From Halichondria panicea (taxonomy: Eukaryota; Porifera; Demospongiae; Suberitida; Halichondriidae), in NCBI RefSeq assembly GCF_963675165.1, contig NC_087385.1, positions 6,870,912 through 6,934,911 on the forward strand: a DNA stretch of 64,000 nt, read 5' to 3'. A program made the translations under genes and the position numbers. Positions 21,628 to 33,140 of the stretch are shown piece after piece (position 1 is the stretch's first letter; every line of letters starts with the position of its first letter). Below the pieces are notes generated by a model. It did no database searches. It was not told where the DNA came from and was given only the letters and a program-made list of their open reading frames with translations.

Positions 21628-22481
21628 CGCCTACAGCACAGTAAGAGTGTGACTGATGATAGTTAATTTATTCCATCACCTTGAGTCTTTTGTCTCCATC
21701 CAAAGACATCATGGGGGATACCTATGTGGGGGGGAGTAACTGTGAGACCCCCTGCATAGTGTGGATGGGGCCTTACAGAGGTTGTAGTGGCCGTTCTTGC
21801 AGTAGTGACAGTCCCAACATGGCACAATCTGTTCAGCTATGGCATGATCACCAACTGCCAGTCCGTACTTCTCAGCAGAGCCTGAGGAATACCACTGACT
21901 AGTATGAGGAATACCACTGACTAGCATGAGGAATACCACTGACTAGCATGAGGAATACCACTGACTAGCACGAGGAATACCACTGACTAGCACGAGGAAT
22001 ACCACTGACTAGCATGAGGAATACCACTGACTAGCATGAGGAATACCACTGACTAGCATGAGGAATACCACTGACTAGTATGATGGCTATGAAGACAGCA
22101 CAAACCTTCCCCCAGTCTGACCACCTCCCCTGCAAACTCATGACCTGGTATAACGGGTGGTTGGATGTAGCACGCACGATCACTGTTACCTACGATTATT
22201 ATTATGATTATGGTGAAGATGGAAGGAAACTAACTTACCCCAGTAATAAGGAGCTCCAGCAAAGCATTTAGCATCTCCAGCACATATGCCGACAGCGAGG
22301 ACCTTGACGAGCAGTTCCCCCTCCCCCACCTCAGGCACACCCACCTCCTCAACACGATAGTCACCTGACAAACAGGAGTGGTGTGTGTGTGTGGTGTGGG
22401 TTTTATTTGCTACAGATGTAAAGGCACAGACTTACCAGGAGCATGGCAACGGACACACTTCATAGTCTCTGGAATATCCAT
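20549..22481 (-). CDS. zinc-dependent medium-chain alcohol/polyol dehydrogenase, copy 2
   Basis: Eleven minus-strand exons: 22481-22436, 22364-22239, 22189-22106, 21881-21777, 21721-21680, 21559-21510, 21459-21259, 21126-20889, 20837-20811, 20763-20705, 20653-20549; 360 aa. Same family as the copy on the plus strand: GICAGDAK, PGHEFAGEV, structural-zinc PCWDCHYCKNGHYNLC and SGCGPLGLG. Start chosen at the ATG giving MDIPETMKCVRC, parallel to the paralogue's TMECVMC. The exons encoding residues about 16-57 and the nucleotide-binding segment are nearly identical in DNA to copy 1, while others are much more different. It lacks copy 1's intron after VRQG and has an extra 47-bp intron after GGHLG. 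Confidence 0.87.
21563..21626. repeat. (TG)n microsatellite in dehydrogenase 2 intron
   Basis: Uninterrupted TG/GT dinucleotides next to the acceptor of the exon at 21559; on the coding (minus) strand this is a CA run that forms the region just before the splice site. Confidence 0.9.
21884..22081 (-). repeat. 22-bp minisatellite at the 3' splice site of dehydrogenase 2
   Basis: Nine copies of GAGGAATACCACTGACTAGCAT (plus strand). On the gene strand each reads ...GTGGTATTCCTCATG, differing from the real acceptor GTGGTATTCCTCAG|GC at the AG, so here the copies have mostly lost the splice signal. The intron position equals that of the repeat-bearing intron of copy 1, but the repeat sequence is unrelated. 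Confidence 0.9.
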
Positions 22482-22684
22482 CTTAGTAGTAGTCTGGCCA
22501 CGCCCTCCCATACTTCGAAGAGGCTGGAAATCGAGACTATCTTAGTAGTTGGAGCTGGAGAGAGAGCCTATTTTAGCATTTTGCTAGGGGAAAGGTCGTC
22601 ATTAGAACAAGCTGTTGTCGGTAGAACTTCTGCTCAAATCAGAATTTGTGTCCACTGTTTCCATGGGCACATGTGGAGTACATC
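22482..22684. promoter_or_regulatory. divergent promoter, dehydrogenase 2 / SPO11
   Basis: 203 bp between two opposite start codons. Sequence is unremarkable; no TATA box. The upstream in-frame extension of SPO11 (to 22646) has no ATG. Confidence 0.4.
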
Positions 22685-24298
22685 ATGGCAGCTCTAGAGA
22701 CAACAGATTTCACAAGCTCTGCAGAGGAACTGGTTGATGCTCAGTTCACAGACAGGACGGAGACACTGGACATTATACACGTACTCACGAGGGATTTCCT
22801 CCAGGCAGTGGCCCAAGGGGACAACCCTCAACTATCAATAGTAATTATAGCCTAATGATGTGTTCATTATTATTACTGATAACTTTCTTGCAGACAAGCC
22901 GTTCTGAGAAAAATGTCGTAAGAGACGAGAACAGACGTTTGAGATTGGGCAAAATCAAGGTTACAAAAAAACTATTTGTGAAGAACGGAACTGGCGCTGA
23001 GAGATATGCAAAAAGTGAGACAATTTGTGCAATACCATAACCACAACTCTGGGCTATGCCATCTCATAAGCCCCCCTGCATGATAATGTTCCATAGTCTG
23101 GCAAGTGCTGTCTTTAGTGCAGAAGCTCCTACTGGAAGGCAAAGTGGCTACTCAGAGGGAGGCTTACTACTGTCTAGTCCAACACTTCAAGAACCAGTCA
23201 GAGTTCAATGACACACTGCAAGGTACCTACACTGAGCCACCATCAAATACATTTAATTTTTAAAAGGTAATTACTGTATTTCTCTAATAATTGCAGTACA
23301 AGATTTCATTGGTTGCAATTATCGTACAGATGTGGTGGCCCTCACTGGGTGTGCACGCTCATCACTGGGTATCTGTGCCAGTAGCTCAGGGGCCATTGCT
23401 GGTCGTGTCCAGTGGCTGGAGGGAGGAGAGACTATAGACTGCTCAGCTACCACTGGAGGAAAGCTGGTGAGCTAACTAAGACTTGATCCCATACAGTACA
23501 TGACTTGTGAATGACTGTGTGCTTAGTGGATAAGTAACTGTAGCTTTTTTGAGTGGCACACCATATTGGAGCAAATGCATGTTTTAGTTTTGAAAATTCA
23601 ACTAGCTCCAAACACAGACAATTATTATAATATTATTATTCAATGATTGTGTGCTCAGCGTTGTTCAAACCACCCTCCTACACACTCACTGCATGCTCAC
23701 TCTACAGATACCAGGAGTGATTGAGGGAGTGCGATTTGAGTCTCTAGGAGCTCGCTATATTCTGGTGGTGGAGAAGGATGCTGTGTTCACTTACCTGTGT
23801 GGGCAAAGGATCTGGGACAGTCTCCCTCTGGTGTTGGTGACTGGATGTGGCTACCCTCCACTCAGCGTCAGAGCAATACTCAAGCAGCTACAGACTCAGC
23901 TACAGCTCCCCGTAGTGGGCCTATTTGATTACAACCCTCACGGAGTGCGTATACTCCTCACGTACAAGTATGGGTCTACCAGGATGGGACTTGAGGCTCA
24001 TTCGTACGCTGTGGATATCAAGTGGTTGGGTGTGCATCACAGCGATCTGTTCGACCCTAGCACTGGGAGTGTGTGTGTGGAGAGGAGTGCTCTACAGCAA
24101 TGGAGCTCGGCAGATGAGAGGGTGTTTAATAGTGTGGCTAGCAGAGTGGAGGTTATACAGTGTCCTCACTATCAGAGGGAGATGGGCCTCATGAGGAGAG
24201 CTAGGGTAAAGGCCGAGATAGAGGCTCTCAACAGCAGAGGATTCGACACCCTCGAGTTCAAGATTGTACAGAAAATACTTAGAAAAAACTATTTCTGA
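22685..24298 (+). CDS. SPO11: meiotic double-strand-break protein SPO11 (TopoVI A-like)
   Basis: Five exons: 22685-22840, 22894-23014, 23097-23222, 23297-23466, 23708-24298; 387 aa against 396 in human. It cuts DNA by a tyrosine phosphodiester link to start meiotic recombination in the nucleus. The winged-helix part has REAYYCL, where the second Tyr fits the catalytic tyrosine of RDIYYTD in the human protein. The TOPRIM domain shows LVVEKDAVF (metal-binding Glu), TGCGYPP and LFDYNPHG, then YKYGS. The usual DxD is D-Y-N here, as some relatives may also show. C-terminal RARVKAEIEAL matches family MKAEIQAL. Its 3' end is convergent with 4EHP, 173 bp apart. Confidence 0.93.
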
Positions 24299-24471
24299 AT
24301 ATTATTATTCTCATCCATTCACCCAAATTATGTGAAAATTCATCGTTTAAATATCAAATTTTTTATGCAACTATTATTAAAAGCAAATTACCATTGAAAA
24401 AACAATTTTATCAAGATGGAATGTGAAATGTATTAATGGTATACAGAACTTGATAGAAAAGGAGACTAGAG

Positions 24472-25716
24472 CTACCTAACAAAAACGTCAGTGTTCCGAT
24501 AGCTAGACTTGTCCCTGCAGGAAAGGAAATAATAAAGTAGCCAATCTTCATAATATACAGCATTGGCTTACTTGATGCTCAGATTGTGGGCCTTGTACTC
24601 AATCACAGTGTTGATGGGCAGGGACATCACTCTGGTCATGGTGTCTCTGTGGAAATAATCATCCTTCACCATAGCAATCTTATCTACATAAAGATCTACC
24701 TAGGAGGCTGTAGAATGCAATGTAAATTAACTCAAGCGGCACTTAAGGTTACCTCCGCTTAGAACAAAATGTGGAATGGGTATATACTTGCTATGGGCTA
24801 TAGGAGGGCAGACACGGCAGAGACCTACTCACACACACACACTGATCACCTGATCCTGGTGGTGATATCAGGGTTGGAAGCTGTCCTGTTCCACAGGGAG
24901 ATTATGTCCTCATTTGGCCGCACAGACACCACCGCTCCACACAACTCATCTCCAACAATGAACTGCTCACCGAGGATAGCCAGGAGCTGCATGGCACATA
25001 ATGTTAATAGTCAGTTCAAAGGTAGTCAGTGATAATTCTTACCAAGTTTTCCCAGCAGCGAGAGGCTATGCCTTTCTTCAATCTGATCATCCATTTCCCA
25101 CCCTCCTTGTTGGCATCATCCTACATCATGAAGAACAACAAACTATCACAATCTCTCTCACACACACACACACACACTTATTATGTAACAGTGAGTACAG
25201 CAAGATCTTTCGTTGGGGCCACAGTAAAACCACTCAAAATGACCATCACTTTGATTCGATTTCCTTCAAGTTAGATGTCGTACACAGAACACAATACACA
25301 CACACTGCACATTACCTCCCACATTGGCTTGATGCCCATTTTGAAGAGGTGTACGTCTGAGTGCGGGGGAAGCTGAGAGAGGCGTGCCAGGTGGGAGTAG
25401 AGGGACCAGAACCCCTCGACGGACGAGAAGGCCCCGAGGTGTTTGATATTGTCCTCATAGTTCCCGGCAGACGACACAGAGCCTCGAGTGCGCTGAGTGA
25501 ACCAGAGGGAGTAGCAATGCTGGAGTCTGTTCTCAGTCTCAGACACCTCAGGGGGAGAAATGGAGTAGCAGTGCTGGGATGGGTAATGGAGGTATTTATA
25601 AAAGTAAAGCCTCATCAGTGTGTGTATCATTATAAACATAGACCATAGATCACCTTGGCTGTTAGGACAGGGCTATGGGTATTCTGATCAGTGGTAGTAG
25701 AGTCTGTCTGGCTCAT
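24472..25716 (-). CDS. EIF4E2: eIF4E2/4EHP cap-binding translational repressor
   Basis: Six minus-strand exons: 25716-25654, 25573-25316, 25120-25043, 24986-24850, 24646-24572, 24514-24472; 217 aa. It binds the m7G cap but not eIF4G and so represses mRNAs. Class II features: YSLWFTQRT, where Tyr replaces the first cap-stacking Trp of eIF4E1, [12 protein letters not shown], then [10 protein letters not shown] with the second cap Trp, [11 protein letters not shown] and [21 protein letters not shown]. It ends [11 protein letters not shown], close to SSFRNTKL in human. Introns are short. Shares a 133-bp promoter with profilin. Confidence 0.94.
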
Positions 25717-25849
25717 TGTGGGGACGGATGTGATGATCGAAGGTAGCTTTTCTAGCTGACTCTGTGTGCGAAATGTTTTATTTAATGTGCAGCACGATCA
25801 TGTGAAGAGAGAAGGGGGGTGGGGCTCGTTGCGCTGCAAAATATAAACA
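25717..25849. promoter_or_regulatory. divergent promoter, 4EHP / profilin
   Basis: 133 bp between start codons. No TATA box in the usual position for either gene apart from an AAATATAAAC just before the profilin ATG (25839-25848), too close to act as its TATA. Confidence 0.45.
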
Positions 25850-26344
25850 ATGGACATCTCTAAAGTGCCTGTGGGACCTGCCAAGCAAACCAAGAGAGCT
25901 CGATGGCAGTCCTACGTTGATGATGCTCTCTTAAAGACTGGCCAGGTCAATAATGCAGCCATTCATGGTCTAGATGGGCTCAGGTGGGCTTGCTCCACTA
26001 ACTTCCAGGTTAGACAATAATCAGCTAGCTAGATGTGTGAATGTACCTCACCAGGGCCCCTGTAGGTTAATGTGAAGCAAGTTAGGAAGCTCGTAGCCTT
26101 CATACTGGGAGAGGACCCATCACTAAGGAAAGCAGGCATTGAGGTGGCTAATCAGAAATTCATCTTCCTCAAAGCCGTGACAGGCAAGGCAGTGTACGGG
26201 AGGAAAGGCGTTGACTCAGGGATCTGTGTAGTCAAGTCAGAGAAGGCTCTCCTCATTGGAACATATGGACCAGGGGTGCAGGCAACAAACTGTAACTCTG
26301 TCATCGAAAAATTAGCAGAATATCTTAGTCAACATGATTTGTAA
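25850..26344 (+). CDS. PFN: profilin
   Basis: Two exons, 25850-26008 and 26066-26344, 145 aa. Profilin binds G-actin and proline-rich ligands and feeds barbed-end growth. After a basic N-terminal extension of about 18 residues (MDISKVPVGPAKQTKRAR) comes the canonical start WQSYVDDALLKTG, then AAIHGLDGLRWACSTNF, a usual profilin pattern. The middle has KFIFLKAV, GRKGVDSGICVVKSEKALLIGTY (typical GKKGxxGxxxxKTxQxLIIGxY position) and the C-terminal helix NSVIEKLAEYLSQHDL. The extension is unusual; a start at a later Met is not available, so it appears real. Confidence 0.93.
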
Positions 26345-26375
26345 TGTGAAGGTAGTCTGTGTATCGCCAAATTGT

Positions 26376-27435
26376 CAAATACTTTTATCTCTCGAATATC
26401 AACTTTGATGGTACCATTTGAAAGGTCTCTTTCTAAGCTTTCAGAAAAACATAACATTTTTGATTTTCGATCGACAGAATTCAAGTTATGGCAGCTGAAA
26501 GATTCCCAAAATCATTAATTAAACGGAGGGGGGGGGGGGGGGGAGTGTCTTTCAACAGCCATAACTTGAAATAGTTTTGTGTTCCCGTGAGTGGGTCCTA
26601 TTCACTAGCAATAGTTTTGCGTTCCCGTGAGTGGGTTCAATTCACCAACAATAATTTTAAAGTTTTGCATTCTGGGTTCAATTCACCAGCAATAGTTTTA
26701 CGTTCAAATACTTTTATCCTCGAATATCAACTTTGATGGTACCATTTGAAAGGTCTCTCTTTCTAAGCTTTCAGAAAAACATAAATTTTTTTTTAGATCC
26801 ACAGAATTCAAGTTATGGCGGCTGAAAGATTCCCAAAATCATTAATTAAACGGAGGTGGGGGTTGTCTTTCAACAGCCATAACTTCAGTACAGTTGATCC
26901 GATGTCAAATTTTCTGAAAGCTTAGAAAATTACCTTTCAAACGATGTGATTCAATCTATAATTTCATTGGGGCCCTAATTTGTCATTTTTTGGCGTCGGA
27001 CCATGGGCAATTTCTGAAAGCTTAGAAAGAGACCTTTCAATGGTACCATCAGTGTGACGGTAGTGTGACTGTAATGTGCCGTAATGTGCCGGTAGTGTGG
27101 GAGAATCTGTCAGCTGCCATAACTTGAATTCTGTGGATAGAAAATCAAAAATTTTATGTTTTTCAGAAAGAAACCTTTCAAATGGTACCATCAAAGTTGA
27201 TATTTGAGTGATAAAAATATTGCCAATTATTATTTGGCGATACCATGAATTATATATGTATAGCCCATGGTCCGAGGCCGAAAAATGACAAATTAGGGCC
27301 CCAATGAAATCGAATCACATCGTTTGAAAGGTAATTTTCTAAGCTTTCAGAAAATCATAAAAATGTTGACATCGGATCAATGGTACTGAAGTTATGGTTG
27401 TTGAAAGACACCCCCCCTCCGTTTAATTAATGATT
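26376..27435. repeat. cluster of family P repeats between profilin and NT5DC
   Basis: Two direct copies (about 26379-26570 and 26704-26885) and inverted copies (about 27090-27240 and 27330-27435) of a unit with TTGAAAGGTCTCTTTCTAAG, AGAATTCAAGTTATGGC and CTTTCAACAGCCATAACTT. It contains a G17-type homopolymer at about 26527. The subfamily is the one found in the MCM7 intron. No gene is seen in this 1.1-kb gap. Confidence 0.8.
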
Positions 27436-27520
27436 TTGGGTTTTCATCGTAAATTGTTCAGAGCAAGTTTCATTAAAACATAATATAAAAGCCAAACTCT
27501 TGAGAAAAATAATGAATCAA

Positions 27521-30500
27521 TCAAAAATCAAAGTTAAGGTCTGGTTCATGTGGTAGGGCTGCCCTCCTCGGAATGAAGGTGTAGTCCAGAGAATAGTTCA
27601 TGAGGTTGTTGAGAGAGGAGGTGTACAGGTTGGAGAAGGTGGCCAGGCGACGGCTGAAGTATGTCGGGTTCTTCTCTGTTCTAAACACACTGCCAAACCG
27701 GACGTTGTGTGCCTCCTTCAGGTACTTCCTGCATGAAGGGAACAGTGAGGGGTGCATGTAGTGCACAAATCTGTCAATAGCCATAACTTTAGTACCAGCT
27801 GTTGATCCACAACAGTGTTGTAGTAATGGGGTACGTGGATTGTTTAGCCACACCTTTTAATATCCCTCTTCACTTTCCAACTCTCGAGCAACTTCTCTAT
27901 GTCAGCATCGCAATAGTTCTGTGGTGAAATAATCATTATTGTCTATGTACAGTACAGTGGAGTACAGTACAGTGGAGTACAGTACAGTGCAGTGGAGTAC
28001 AGTACAGTACAGTGCAGTACAGTACAGTACAGTGCAGTGGAGTACAGTGCAGTGGAGTACAGTACAGTGGAGTACAGTGCAGTGGAGTACAGTACAGTGG
28101 AGTACACACCTGCCTCCTCTGTAGCAGGCTCTCCAGGGACAGCAAATCAGCCAGCTGAGACTTGAAGGTGGTGGAGTTGGATGTCTCTATCTCTCTCTCC
28201 AGCTCTGGTAGGATGGCCCCTGTCTTCCAGCCCAGTTGTAGAATAGGGTCCTGCATGAGGGGAGCAGGAACTGTTAGGAATGTGTAGCCTGGGCTGACAG
28301 ATCATTGTAAGGTTCCCTGAAATGTACCAGGGACGTGCCTAACCACCTCTAAACAAAATAACCACCTCTAAACAAAATAAACAGTAATCACTGAATATAT
28401 ATGTACAGTACTCACTGAATATATACGTACAGTACTCACTGAATATATACGTACAGTACTCACTGAATATATACGTACAGTACTCACTGAATATATACGT
28501 ACAGTACTCACTGAATATATACGTACAGTACTCACTGAATATATACGTACAGTACTCACTGAATATATACGTACAGTACTCACTGAATATATACGTACAG
28601 TACTCACTGAATATATACGTACAGTACTCACTGAATATATACGTACAGTACTCACTGAATATATACGTACAGTACTCACTGCGAGGTCAGAGAAGACGTG
28701 GTCTCCAAAGTAAAGGACACTAGCTCCATTCCATCCAGTGAAGGACATGAAGTCACTGACGTTGCCTTGGAGATAGACACCACCCTTAGTGAGCTGAGTT
28801 ATTGGCTGCCAGCTGGGGGACGTGAGGTCAGAGTTCAGTGTCCGGAATGGCCTGAGGAAATGCAAGGAGCTGGGTAAATTACAAATATTGAATAGTGATT
28901 TGTACATGGGGGGTAGTAATAGAGGGAGGCTAGTAATAGAGGGAGAATGTGTACCTGTGAGAGTCACTGTAGAAGCTGGGTTTCCGTGCGTTGGTCACTA
29001 CAACGTCAAATAGATCCCTCCAATCAGAAGAGCCGAGGAGATGACTCATACCCTTGTCTCTGTAGGGGTCAAGTCAGTTATGGTAGTCGTGTCTGTACAA
29101 TACAATACATGATGTTAATGGTTTAGTGTAGCAGTCATAACTTAATTCTAACTTGTACAGCAAAATATGTTTGGCTACAACTTACACAAACCAGAAGGGA
29201 GAGTTGGTGATGATGAACAGTTTCTTTCCAGAGCATTGCAATCGGTTGAGCAACTCTCTCAAGACAGGTTGACTCTCGAGGTATGTATCTACAGGGAGCC
29301 CTATATACCAGACCCACCACAACCATGGACTCACCAGGGTCCCTAGCAATGATGCGATGAATCTCCCCTGACTGATGAATGTTATACACAGTGTTCTGAA
29401 CATCCTCAAACAAATACTCTGGGTCAAAGCTGATCCCGTGGTCTATCATGTACTGTGAGGGGGAGATAGGAATATACCTCTCTAGTAATAATTATTTGTA
29501 CACAAAAGTCCTAGCATAGCTATTGTAGACTGGCGGGTAGTAATTTCAGATTTTTCTCTGTTTTTAGGGTACTAATTTTGGCGGATTTCATTAGCACAAT
29601 ATTTGACAAAAGATACATATAAAGTTGAATGGAAAGTTTGGAGTCAGATACTAGCTTGCTCAGCATACTCTCAAAAGTACATTTCTTATTAGCGCGGACT
29701 TAATTTAGTGTTAATTCGCTAAATTAGTACCCATTTATAATAGTAAACGTTATTAAGGTAGATTGTTAACTGTACATAAATCCCTCTCTCACTTGCATAA
29801 GGTCAGCAAATAATGCAGTCTCAGGTATTGAGAAGAGGTCAAGGAACTGAGTGAGCTTCCAGGTGCTGCTCCGGGAGAGACTGTCCATCACCGTCATTGG
29901 AACATGTGTACCTCCGTATGCCGCCACTACTTCCTCTGTACTTACTGGCTCGTGCCCTCTGTGTGAGGTGTGTGGGGGTGTGGGGTGTGTGTGGTGGAGG
30001 GACTGGCAGTACCTGTATACTGAGGTGAGTTGGATGTGGTTGTACGCGTCCACTTTCATGACATAGCCACGCTTTATGTCACAGTGTAGACCTCGAATAG
30101 CAAAGGAGGGGTCAAAGGACAACTCACGGATACAGGTAGGGTACTGTACAAACAACGGAACACAATAATGATTATAACACAATAATTATAATAACTTACG
30201 TTGAGTTGCTCGACTAATCTGTTCTTGGCCAGGCCATAGATGAGGCGCAGGACGGACTGCTTGTAGTGCACCAGCGTGTAATCAAAGTCAAACCCGTACA
30301 CGTCAATGTACTTGAGGGAGAGCTCACTGTTTGTGAAGACAGCTTGTCCATTGATAGCGTGGTCCCTTAGCTCCTCTAAATGTGTGTGTGGGCGTATGTA
30401 CGTGTGTGTGTGGGCGTGTGCAAAGTAGTACGTGTATGTAATGTACTGTACGAGGGGTCCGACACTGTAATTTTTAGCGTACAAGATTTCAAAATCTCGA

Positions 30501-32922
30501 GATTTCGCAAAGATTTCGACAATAAAAAGACAATAAAAAGACAATTAAACAAATTGAAAGTGACTCTATATAGCCATAGCCTTAGCCAGCTCACAGCTAT
30601 TTACCTAAAGTACTGTGTATGTACTGCACTGGGACCTGACTGTGTGTATGTACTGCACTGGGACCTAGTTATGACTGTATGTACTGCACTGGGACCTAGT
30701 TATGACTGTATGTATGTACTGCACTGGGACCTGACTGTGTGTATGTACTGCACTGGGACCTAGTTATGACTGTATGTATGTACTGCACTGGGACCTAGTT
30801 ATGACTGTGTGTACTGCACTGGGACCTAGTTATGACTGTATGTATGTACTGCACTGGGACCTAGTTATGACTGTATGTACTGCACTGGGACCTAGTTATG
30901 ACTGTGTGTACTGCACTGGGACCTAGTTATGACTGTATGTATGTACTGCACTGGGACCTAGTTATGACTGTATGTACTGCACTGGGACCTAGTTATGACT
31001 GTGTGTACTGCACTGGGACCTAGTTATGACTGTGTGTATGTACTGCACTGGGACCTAGTTATGACTGTATGTATGTACTGCACTGGGACCTAGTTATGAC
31101 TGTGTGTACTGCACTGGGACCTAGTTATGACTGTATGTATGTACTGCACTGGGACCTAGTTATGACTGTGTGTACTGCACTGGGACCTAGTTATGACTGT
31201 ATGTATGTACTGCACTGGGACCTAGTTATGACTGTATGTACTGCACTGGGACCTAGTTATGACTGTGTGTACTGCACTGGGACCTAGTTATGACTGTGTG
31301 TATGTACTGCACTGGGACCTAGTTATGACTGTGTGTATGTACTGCACTGGGACCTAGTTATGACTGTATGTACTGCACTGGGACCTAGTTATGACTGTGT
31401 GTACTGCACTGGGACCTAGTTATGACTGTGTGTACTGCACTGGGACCTAGTTATGACTGTATGTACTGCACTGGGACCTAGTTATGACTGTATGTACTGC
31501 ACTGGGACCTAGTTATGACTGTGTGTACTGCACTGGGACCTAGTTATGACTGTATGTACTGCACTGGGACCTAGTTATGACTGTGTGTATGTACTGCACT
31601 GGGACCTAGTTATGACTGTGTGTATGTACTGCACTGGGACCTAGTTATGACTGTGTGTATGTACTGCACTGGGACCTAGTTATGACTGTATGTATGTACT
31701 GCACTGGGACCTAGTTATGACTGTATGTACTGCACTGGGACCTAGTTATGACTGTGTGTATGTACTGGGACCTAGTTATGACTGTGTGTATGTACTGGGA
31801 CCTAGTTATGACTGTGTGTATGTACTGCACTGGGACCTAGTTATGACTGTGTGTATGTACTGCACTGGGACCTAGTTATGACTGTGTGTATGTACTGGGA
31901 CCTAGTTATGACTGTGTGTATGTACTGCACTGGGACCTAGTTATGACTGTATGTACTGCACTGGGACCTAGTTATGACTGTGTGTATGTACTGCACTGGG
32001 ACCTAGTTATGACTGTGTGTATGTACTGCACTGGGACCTAGTTATGACTGTATGTACTGCACTGGGACCTAGTTATGACTGTGTGTATGTACTGGGACCT
32101 AGTTATGACTGTGTGTATGTACTGCACTGGGACCTAGTTATGACTGTATGTACTGCACTGGGACCTAGTTATGACTGTGTGTATGTACTGCACTGGGACC
32201 TAGTTATGACTGTGTGTATGTACTGCACTGGGACCTAGTTATGACTGTGTGTATGTACTGGGACCTAGTTATGACTGTGTGTATGTACTGCACTGGGACC
32301 TAGTTATGACTGTGTGTATGTACTGCACTGGGACCTAGTTATGACTGTGTGTATGTACTGGGACCTAGTTATGACTGTATGTACTGCACTGGGACCTAGT
32401 TATGACTGTGTGTATGTACTGCACTGGGACCTAGTTATGACTGTGTGTATGTACTGGGACCTAGTTATGACTGTGTGTATGTACTGCACTGGGACCTAGT
32501 TATGACTGTGTGTATGTACTGCACTGGGACCTAGTTATGACTGTGTGTATGTACTGGGACCTAGTTATGACTGTATGTACTGCACTGGGACCTAGTTATG
32601 ACTGTGTGTATGTACTGCACTGGGACCTAGTTATGACTGTATGTACTGCACTGGGACCTAGTTATGACTGTGTGTATGTACTGCACTGGGACCTGACTGT
32701 GTGTATGTACAATGGCATAATGGAGAGGTTACCAAAGACTTGAGTAGCTTTGCTCTCCAGTAGATGGATTAGCTGAGCTGAAGTGGGAGGGTTAGGTCCA
32801 TTTATTAGAGCACCACTGGCCAGCTCAAGTGCACTAGTCACAGGACGAATGTTAGGCCATGTGTGGAGACACCTTCGCTGGAGGACATTCATCAGACACC
32901 TCAGAGAAACAAGCATTATCAT
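27521..32922 (-). CDS. NT5DC: 5'-nucleotidase domain-containing protein (NT5DC2/3-like, HAD fold)
   Basis: Eleven minus-strand exons: 32922-32733, 30375-30200, 30143-30013, 29958-29793, 29452-29335, 29300-29186, 29059-28955, 28851-28680, 28250-28110, 27918-27854, 27728-27521; 528 aa. The N-terminus ([19 protein letters not shown]) is basic and hydrophobic like a mitochondrial presequence. The HAD nucleophile motif is [11 protein letters not shown] (DxDxT/S type). LFIITNSPF is HAD motif II and [10 protein letters not shown] motif IV. The C-terminus has [25 protein letters not shown] as in NT5DC2/3. True nucleotidase activity in this group is unproven. Intron 1 contains a 2.1-kb minisatellite; the intron at 29301-29334 is only 34 nt. 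Confidence 0.92.
27950..28108. repeat. GTACAGTG(C/G)A repeat in NT5DC intron
   Basis: Irregular 10-20 bp tandem units of GTACAGTACAGTGGA type abut the donor of the exon ending 28110. Confidence 0.85.
28384..28680 (-). repeat. 24-bp minisatellite of repeated NT5DC 5' splice sites
   Basis: About 12 copies of GTACAGTACTCACTGAATATATAC (plus strand). On the gene strand each copy reads CA|GTGAGTACTGTACG, equal to the real donor GCA|GTGAGTACTG at the exon end 28680, so a chain of near-consensus donors follows the true one. Confidence 0.93.
29566..29735. repeat. small inverted-repeat element (MITE-like) in NT5DC intron
   Basis: The left end AGGGTACTAATTTTGGCG and the right end CGCTAAATTAGTACCC are imperfect inverted repeats about 165 bp apart. 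Interior is AT-rich and non-coding. Unrelated in sequence to family P. Confidence 0.5.
30604..32712. repeat. 2.1-kb minisatellite in NT5DC intron 1
   Basis: About 60-65 copies of 30-35 bp units in three length variants built on TGTACTGCACTGGGACCTAG then TTATGACTGT(A/G)TG(TATG). Order of variants changes along the array. Short ORFs through it are artefacts. Confidence 0.95.
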
Positions 32923-33140
32923 CAGTAGCACTGCACTATAAATAGCTAGTTATCACTTGCCTGTACTGGTAGGACAAGAAAAAGATCGTCGTACCAACTA
33001 ACACATTATGAACTTAGAGACAATTAACTCTAGGTCAAAGTTCAATTGGATGTTACCTGCCAGCGCAGCAAAGCTAAAGACACACTATACTATTCTTTAC
33101 TGCATGCACTGTGCACTGAACTAGCTAGCTATTATATAAG
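32923..33140. promoter_or_regulatory. divergent promoter, NT5DC / FIBP
   Basis: 218 bp between opposite start codons. TATTATATAAG about 10 bp before the FIBP ATG (33130-33140) is too near to be its TATA box. No other element stands out. Confidence 0.4.

Noticed and set aside
30604-32743. Plus-strand ORFs reading [11 protein letters not shown] repeatedly
   Set aside because: These are translations of the 30-35 bp minisatellite within the NT5DC intron.
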